The notes beneath the pieces were generated by a model. It was given only the letters and a program-made list of their open reading frames with translations, made no database searches and was not told where the DNA came from. From contig JALGQZ010000002.1 of NCBI GenBank assembly GCA_023105745.1, forward strand, positions 40,593,997 to 40,657,996: 64,000 nt of DNA, in the 5' to 3' direction. Each line of letters opens with the position of its first letter. Within the stretch, counting starts at the first letter, position 1. This document shows positions 57,664 to 64,000 of the stretch, piece by piece. Source of the DNA: Austropuccinia psidii. Lineage: Eukaryota; Basidiomycota; Pucciniomycetes; Pucciniales; Sphaerophragmiaceae. The position numbers were made by a program, and so were the translations under genes.

Positions 57664-58560
57664 TCATTTATGAGACTTCTCAGCCCTCCTAGAGCCTCTG
57701 AGTCTTCTCAAGTGAAGGGCACCATCTGGTATGGCCCCTTCTGCCAGCCATTTGTCCTTATCTGCTGTCTGGTTTTTGAATATGAACAGGTATTGCCTCT
57801 GGTCTTTACCATTCAGTCTGATTGTCCTGGCCTTTATGATCATTTTCACAGGGCCAGGGGAGTCCTCTATTTCCACTATGTCTTTTGGAGTGTGGGTCTT
57901 TTTCCTGGATGGGAGCTTATCATCTCCTGTCTGGAAGTAGGGTTCAACCAAACTCACTGGGAATACTGGGTGTTTCCTAGAGAGCTCCTCTGTAAGTATA
58001 ACCTCCACTTCATTTTTCCCTATCATTTTCATGATATTGAAAGGTCCTACAAATGAGTCCTTCATTTCCTTTGGTCCTTTGAGGTTATTAAAGCTAAGCA
58101 TAGATACCAACACTTGGTCCCCTTCTTTGAAGTCTGGTTCCATGTCTGTTTTTTCATACCTCTGTTTGTTGTACTCTTTAGCCTCAGCTATGCACTTGGA
58201 AGCTGTATCACATTCTCTCTTCCACATGTCATGGAAGTCTTCAGCTGTATGGTGGATAGTCAGAAGATTTTTCTTTAAGTGATACACATGTAATAGGGGG
58301 TTCCAACCTTTTTCTACCAGTGAGGGTGATTTCCCTGTGGTAGAGTGCTGCCTGGTGCTGTAGCCAGTTGGATTTCTGGAAAGAGTGTGACCAAGTCTTG
58401 GGTTTATCCTTCATGGTTCTTATATTCCAAGCCATATGCACAGAATCTTCTGATGATGTCCCCCATTGTTTGGATCATCCTTTACACCAAACCATCTGTC
58501 TGTGGATGGTAAGATGTAGAAAATGCAGGTTTTCTTCCAAGCATGATTATGATTTTTGGG
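57664..58560 (-). pseudogene. D integrase C-terminus
   Basis: 57664-58287 is one open piece of 207 codons: KCIAEAKEYNKQRYEKTD, a GPY/F-like module (KDSFVGPFNIMKMIGKNE), then a chromodomain-like end (IIKARTIRLNGKDQRQYLF ... KDKWLAEGAIP). The YHPQTDGLV region (58482-58510) is separated from it by stops. Same layout as A2 integrase. Confidence 0.82.
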
Positions 58561-59060
58561 ACTCCACATGTGGATATGATGTTATTCCAGAATAAAAAGG
58601 CTGTATCCATATCTGTGTCCTCCTTGTGACATGTTAGGCACCTGACATGTTTACTATACCTATCAACTATGATCAGGAAAGCATTGAAGCTTTCTTTGCC
58701 TCCTGGGACTAGTCCTGTGACCCAGTCTATGTTGATGGTTTCCCATGTGTGTTTGGGTTCTTCTGTGTGCTGAAGTAGCCCATATTTATTCCCATTCTTT
58801 CTGTTTTCCTTTTGTAATTTTTCACAATTGTTGTTATATTCACTAAACTCTTGTTCCCATTTGTGCCACCAAGCTGTCCTTGCTACCCTCTCTCTGGTCC
58901 TGTCTTCACTCATGTGTCCCATGTAGGGACAGTAATGACATTTGTGCAGGATCAGGGATATGTGATCCCTGTCTATCACTGTGAGGAAACTTGTATGCTT
59001 CTCTCTGTGATAGAGTAATCCATCTATTAGTAAAAACTTGTTATCCTTATAGTCCCTCAA
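58482..59060 (-). pseudogene. D integrase core with internal deletion
   Basis: 192 codons with the zinc-binding part ([14 protein letters not shown], and CEKLQK where C-x2-C is expected) and the first catalytic Asp in [13 protein letters not shown]. After GVPKIII the sequence jumps to [18 protein letters not shown]. The stretch holding the second catalytic Asp (about 20 residues, SDRDPKF in A2) is deleted near 58545. One cysteine of the zinc site is also lost. Cannot be active. Confidence 0.8.
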
Positions 59061-60450
59061 CCAGGGTTCCTCTAACTGTGATTCCAGCTCTGTGCTCCTG
59101 TATTTCTATTGAAGGAGTTGTAAAAATATGCCACACTGTTTGTTGTTTGGCATAAGTCTTCATCACTGCACTGAAGAACTCATTATTTGGTTCTGAGGAG
59201 CTTATCCCCAATATGAGAGTTTCTGTTCCCTCTGATTCAGTGTCTTCACTGTCTGGGGTACCACTTTTGGCTGCCCATTTAGAAAATCTGAAGTTTTTCC
59301 TCCTGTCTATTTCCATAAAATGGATAGGAATCTTGCCTGCTACTTCAGGGTCATAAGCGTGGCTGCTCTTTACATTATCCAGTAGCCATCTACTGAGACC
59401 ATCTGCATTGTTGTGGCTTCTTCCTTCTTTTTATATGATGGTCATATTACCTCTATACTCTTGGATGGCTATTTTCCACCTCAACATGTTTCTATTGGTA
59501 GTCTTCTGTTAAGTCAAGACTTGAATTCTGTGCATTATTTTTAGACTTCAAAGACTGCACCCTCCATACAATAATAGAGTTTCTCTAGGGCCCACACTAG
59601 GAATAAGCATTCAGTCTGGGTTTCTCCATACCTAGCTTCTGAATCCTTCAGTTTCCTGGAGATATAAAATATTACCCCTTCTCTTGGTTCACCATTCACA
59701 ATTTGGTTTTGGTGCAGGGAAGCCCCCAAGCCTTGGCTGCAAGCTGCATCTATATACAACTTAAATGGTAGTTCAAAGTCAGGGAGTATCAGAACAGGTT
59801 CATTGGTGATTTCATGTTTGATCCTCTCATATGCATCCCTCCTTTTCTTGGTAATTTCAAGAACTACATCTTTTGAGCATAAATTGTATAGACTACTAGT
59901 TATGTGGGCAAAGTTTTTGATGTGGTTTCTGTAGTATCTAGAAAAACCAAGGAAAGATTGCATTTATTTGATTTTTTTGGTACTGTTTTTTGCAGTACTT
60001 CTGCTACTTTATTTTGGTCTATGGCCAGACTAAGGCCTGAGACTTTACGTCCTAATTCTGATAGTTCTTGTTGGCCAAAATTGCACTTCTTAAGTGAAAT
60101 TTTCAGATTAATGGGTGTAAATTTACTAAGGACTCTGTCTATGTAATGCACATGGTCCTCTCATGTCTCTTAGTATATAATGATGTCATATATATATATA
60201 TACTACCATCCAGCCTTCCAATATTTCTTCTTGAAATTTTGTGTCAATCATCCTTTGGAAGTGGGATGGTGCATTTTTGATGCCAAATGGAATCCTGGTA
60301 TACTAATATATACCCATATGGCATATAATTCTGAGTAGCTTTATGGAGTTTGGTTTAACTCCATTCTGATTAAAGCCTTTCATACAATCCATCTTGGTTA
60401 TATATTTGACTTTTTCCCTCTTTTCTAGGTTATGGGTTATCCTTGGTATA
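59047..60450 (-). pseudogene. D RNase H and reverse transcriptase
   Basis: 59541-59963 covers the RT thumb and the start of RNase H ([23 protein letters not shown]). 59900-60151 holds LKISLKKCNFGQQELSELG. The catalytic Y-I-D-D position (60180-60205) is replaced by an (AT)n run that encodes YIYIYM. 59047-59316 is the linker to integrase. Stops and shifts between the pieces. Confidence 0.82.
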
Positions 60451-60452
60451 GG

Positions 60453-61280
60453 TTACCTATCAGCTTTTGTGTAGTTATTTGGGGCTCTGAAATCCACACA
60501 CAACCTATATTTGCCATCATGCCTGGTGATAAGGACAGGAGTGGTGATTTCCACTATTTCATTATGTCCTATCTTCCTGATGACATCCATGTCTAGGAGT
60601 TCATTGATGTGTTTCTCAATTTCTGTCCTAGTTTTCAGGCTTTCTGGGTATGGAGGTCTTCTCAGCATGGGTGGATAAGGTCTTTCCACATCTAGATATA
60701 ATTCTATATCATGGCCTTTGATTTTGCCTAAATTTTCTTCACCAAAGGAAAATGCTGGTCTATTTTTCCTCAGCAAACTAAGTTTCTGTTTACTGGTTAG
60801 GTTGGTGCTTAATTGGCCCTCTCTGAATTTATTCAGTAATTCTTCTAGGGGGTCATTGGTGGACATTTGGTATATATCAAGTGAAAATTTCTTTTCCTTG
60901 TTTGTAGCTATGGTTATATGCCTGTTTTTACTATTGCAAATATCAATGCCATACATCCTCTGGTAGTCTGTTCCCAGTAAAAATTCCTGGATGTGGGAAT
61001 CTTCAAGCACCATAAACTCTGGGTTGAGTCTGATGTTACCTTTCCTATGGGGTATAATTATCTCTTTGATAACTGTCCCAATGGATGTCATCTTCCCTGA
61101 TGCACTTTCAAAATTATTTCCCTTGGTTGGCAAGAGCTGCTTCTCCAAATTTGGGAAGTGGGTGTATAGATAATCTTTGGCCACTATTGAGAAGTGTTCC
61201 CCACTGCCAATGATAAATTGGTGTTGAGCATTGTCATCACAAACAGTCATCTTTGTTGCTGTCCCATATATATATGCCAT
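60453..61280 (-). pseudogene. D protease and N-terminal RT
   Basis: 275 codons. The protease active site reads FIIGSGEHFSIV, with Gly (61206-61208) in place of the catalytic Asp of D-S-G. Then LLGTDYQRMYGIDI, PYPPMLRRPPYPESLKTR and the RT start VLITRHDGKYRLCVDFRAPN. The frame is otherwise open but ends at a stop after NNYTKADR. Inactive protease. Confidence 0.85.
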
Positions 61281-61324
61281 CCCTTTGGTTGGTGCAACTA
61301 GGAATTTTTGTGCATCTTGTGTGT

Positions 61325-62628
61325 TTAAACAAGATTTTTTGCAGTATCTTGTGGCATTCCTGCTTCTAACTGTACTTCCTGAATTTCTAGCTGTGTCTCC
61401 TCTTGGTACTCCCCTAGAAATTCTTCCCTTGGAGCTTGGTTTTCATCAGATTGTTCTCTGATGGCATCACCCATAGAGTCCAATTCAGAATCCTCTGTTG
61501 AAGATTCTTCCTCTGGAGCTTTTTCAATGGCATAGACTTTTTTCTTTGCCTTTGAACAGTTATTGGCATGGTGGTCATTTGACCCACAATTGTGACAAGA
61601 GTTTTTCTTCTTGGTCACTTCTGCCACTCTTTCTTTGGGTTTATCTTTGAAGTCCACCCTGAAAGTTTGTTTCTCTTTGAAACTACTGCTTTTATATTGG
61701 GAATATTTCCCTATGTTTGCTCTTTTCCTTACATCTTGTAAGTTGTTTGCAATGTTATCTAGAGTGAAACTTTGGTTTCATCTGCATTTTATTGCATTAT
61801 CTAGTTCTACTGGAGTTTGTGATTCCTCATCTGAATATTCATTTGAGGATAAATGGCTGTAAGTCTCTTAGACTGTCTAAGACACCACTCATATGGATAT
61901 TTGTCCACAGAGTACTTGTCATTTTCAAATGACATGGTCTTTTGCCATATCCAAGTACCATTACTGTACTTTTGCATTATCTGACTCTTACACCATGGCC
62001 AGTTCCTTCTTCCATGAATTTCTTTCATTTCTGTGTACCAGATACTAGCATGTCCTTTGAATGCGGTATTCAATATATCAGTAATCCAGTAATATGGTAT
62101 GCTTGGTACATCAATAAAAAGTCAATCAATATAATGAATGAGCTCCATATGATAATATTCTCCTGTTCCAGAAAGTTTGGGCCAGCTTGAGGCCTCTGGA
62201 AGCTGTTTTAATGCTTCCTTCTCAGAGTAAGACATGTTATCTCCATCTTGGTATTTATTTGGAGACCTTGCCTTATTCTCCAACAAGAAATCTGGTCTGA
62301 TATCTTCTTGGTGGTATGGATTATCCAAAACATTTCCTTGTGGTTAGGGCTTCATGTTTTGGTAGAAATTAAACACTTTGTTTAATTCTTGATCCAGACA
62401 ATCCCTTTCCCTTTTTCAGTGGTGTTTCTCTTCAAATACTTTATTCAGTCTTTTGTTGGTTTCTTCAGAGGCTTTGCTTGATTTATCATGGCCTGCTTGA
62501 AGAGGTTTGACAATTTTATCCATTGAGGCTGTTAATTTTTCCATCCTCACATGTCTTCCTTGGAGTTCTAAAAACGCTTGTTTGAGTTTTCTCTTCAAAT
62601 TGGGACATTTGTAACCACAGTAATTCAC
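61325..62628 (-). pseudogene. D Gag core and zinc knuckle
   Basis: Pieces in different frames: 61325-61657 with a CCHC knuckle (SCHNCGSNDHHANNCSK) and an acidic tail; 61807-62073 (KGHASIWYTEMKEIHGRRNW, a Gag core motif); 62122-62328 (ASSWPKLSGTGEYYHMELIH); 62416-62628, probably coiled coil (ERKLKQAF-like, TASMDKIVKPLQ). Stops and indels between. Same order as Gag of family A. Confidence 0.82.
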
Positions 62629-62983
62629 TTTTTAAGTTAATCTCAAGTGTGACAACACTGTGTTCATTCTTAGTGGGGGTAATATTTCTATTAGTAGGGC
62701 TACTGATTCTAGAAGTATTTACAACTATTTCTGGCTCTTGTGTACTTCTTTCACCAAGTCCAACAGCTTCTGGATTATTGGGTCTGACTCTCTCTGCCTT
62801 TGACTGGAAGAAGTCTTTTTTTTGCCCTTGTATCCTTGTCTTCTCCTGGAAACTACCTGGGATTGTGAAGAATGGTAACTCTTGGCCACTTATCTGCTGG
62901 TGCCTGAGTGCTGTGAATCCACTGGAGAGCTGGGTTGGTCTACTCCTTGTGAGCCTGAAGGATTCAGAGTAGGCCCTGTCTGG

Positions 62984-63445
62984 TTAAGCTGTTCTTATAT
63001 AGCTTGGATAGTGGCTTGATTCTCCCTTATCCTGGTTTCCCTCTCCTCCAGGAGTCTGAACTGCCTGGTGAGATTCCATCCTTTGGTGATTACCATAAGA
63101 TCTTTGAAGGATATCTCTTTGAGACATATCTTCTGGAAACTTGCTCCAAGTTATGCCTAGTGGGATGCCAGGTTGAACCTCTTTCTGTCCATGATCCATT
63201 GGAAAAGATCTTTGAGGAGTTGGTGGAGCTGAAGAACTTGAGCCATATCCTTCCATTCCTCTGGTTTGAGGTTTCTGTTTAATTGGAAGGTTAATGGCAG
63301 AGTGGGTATGATTTCCCTCAGTTTCTTTCCATCCACCACTGTGTCCAAGGTGTTCTCTTCCAGGTCTTCTGGTTCTGAAAAGGCCTTCTCTGTTCTCTGG
63401 CTGGTTCCTTGGGATTCCAAGGTTCCTGAGGTGTACATGTGACAT
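62984..63445 (-). pseudogene. D Gag N-terminal frame (frame a)
   Basis: The ATG at 63443-63445 gives MSHVHLRNLGIPRNQPENRE. The frame is rich in Gly, Ser, Pro, Gln and His and ends at a TAA (62984-62986) after HYPSYIRTA, where related copies would continue into Gag. The ATG lies inside a predicted intron (63426-63493), as in A1. It overlaps frame b throughout. Confidence 0.65.
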
Positions 63446-63493
63446 ATCAGTGTTTGAAAGCAGGCAAAAACTTAGTGTTCTTAGGTTATTTAC
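63426..63493 (-). other. Predicted intron carrying the gag start codon (D)
   Basis: Minus strand GTAAAT at 63488-63493, a CACTGAT branch-like sequence, CACCTCAG ending at 63426; 68 nt, phase 1. The Gag ATG (63443-63445) lies within. It parallels the A1 and A2 introns in position, phase and length though the sequences differ. Confidence 0.58.
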
Positions 63494-63790
63494 CTTTGAC
63501 TGTGACTTTTACAGATTTGTTATCAACTAATTTGGGGGATTTTCCTTTAGAAGTTACAACTGGGCTAATTACTTTAATCTTCCCTGTACAATTTATTAAG
63601 GTTTGTTTACCTTGTATTGATTCAGAGTTTTGTGGTTTTCTACTCCTCTTAGTGGAAATTGGTGTCCACTTCTTGGCTTTGATGAATCCTTCACCATGCC
63701 TCTTTCCTTTTTCCTTGCTTTCTGGTTCTGAAGGTATCACTGGTTTACTGCCTTGTGATTGGGTTTCAAGTGGTATGAAGTGTTTTTCCA

Positions 63791-64000
63791 CTGAATCAAA
63801 GAGGAAAAAAGAGGGCTTATGTCAGTTAAGACTTCTTAAAATGCTGTTTGCACGTCTAAGAATGGCCTCTGGGAAATATATTTCTATATTGTGCCCTAGT
63901 ATTATGGTCTTGTAATTGAAATTATCAATTACAAACCAAAAATACTCTTTTGCGGATTGCTGGTGTTCTGTTCGTATACCAGTATCCCACAGATTAACTT
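63791..64000 (-). other. Leader of D up to window edge
   Basis: Contains a strong 3' splice site (CCCTCTTTTTTCCTC...GATTCAG, AG at 63791-63792) with TTAACTGAC branch-like sequence before it. The matching donor is uncertain (GTATTT, GTAATT and GTATAC candidates at about 63905-63970). The primer-binding site and 5' LTR are outside the window. Confidence 0.4.

Larger units (their letters stand above)
62725..63790 (-). pseudogene. D spliced accessory protein overlapping gag (frame b)
   Basis: Exon 63494-63790 (KAKKWTPISTKRSRKPQ, basic, ending VKVTVKG) is joined over a 68-nt intron to exon 62725-63425. The join falls in phase 1 and reads on as TLESQGTSQRTEKAFSE. It continues LEENTLDTVVDGKKL and WKDMAQVLQLHQLLKDLFQW up to FNLASH, where two nearby stops (63157-63159, 63151-63153) break this copy. 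The frame then stays open through a KGW motif (VITKGWN), a basic RRRQGYKGKKKTSS stretch and a helix ending KEVHKSQK, stop at 62725. Same plan as A1 frame b. The upstream exon has no ATG; it begins TG after a TTTGATTCAG acceptor. Confidence 0.58.
56246..64000 (-). mobile_element. Ty3/gypsy element D, decayed, runs off right edge
   Basis: 3' LTR 56246-57638, polypurine tract, pol, gag and leader in minus orientation. The 5' LTR is beyond the window. Inserted in the integrase of A3; the left target copy would be CATTA (56241-56245). It belongs to a gypsy family related to A and B but clearly different in sequence. Many stops, a dead protease and a dead RT. Confidence 0.9.

Noticed and set aside
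57670..58056. Plus-strand 128-codon ORF opposite the D integrase end
   Set aside because: Shadow of the minus-strand integrase C-terminus with clear homology.

Overview
The window reads as repeat-rich, AT-rich chromosomal DNA from a rust fungus (Pucciniales). The gag and pol proteins closely resemble the Ty3/gypsy (chromovirus-type) elements that I recall as abundant in Austropuccinia psidii. That is recognition from memory, not a search. Almost everything that can be recognised is retrotransposon sequence. No convincing conserved cellular housekeeping gene is visible.

Layout, left to right. Element A1 (1-5576, minus strand) runs off the left edge. It has an open gag-pol frame, a leader and a 5' LTR, and it interrupts the RNase H region of an older, different gypsy element, C (RT/RNase H remnant 5577-7230). 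From 7.2 to 10.1 kb lie twelve copies of a short hairpin-forming motif. From 10.2 to 12.8 kb there is a plus-strand stretch with a TATA box and several intron-like segments, possibly a small spliced gene. From 13.7 to 17.1 kb there are further minus-strand C-like pieces: a retropepsin and two related copies of an uncharacterised ORF. A roughly 139-bp tandem array follows at 17.9-18.6 kb, then featureless DNA. A plus-strand solo LTR of family A lies at 21.6-23.4 kb, followed by 6 kb without genes. Element B (29373-48651) is an old, integrase-deleted gypsy element. Its left LTR is split by a younger full-length element A2 (30014-40109, perfect 5-bp target duplication TGAAT). After B comes a degenerate tandem array of about 175 bp (51.2-52.6 kb). 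A3 (LTR plus the 3' end of pol, 53042-56245) is interrupted by element D (56246 to beyond 64000), which is a decayed copy of another gypsy family.

The most interesting signal is at the 5' end of gag in families A and D. An upstream ORF is joined, across a 64-68 nt phase-1 intron, to a second reading frame that overlaps gag for hundreds of bases. The ATG of the gag(-pol) frame lies inside that same intron. Unspliced RNA could therefore make Gag-Pol, while spliced RNA loses that ATG and makes a separate, overprinted protein. Exon lengths and phases match exactly in A1 and D, and a fragment of the same alternate frame survives in B. I know of no description of this arrangement. It rests on sequence reading and needs RNA evidence.
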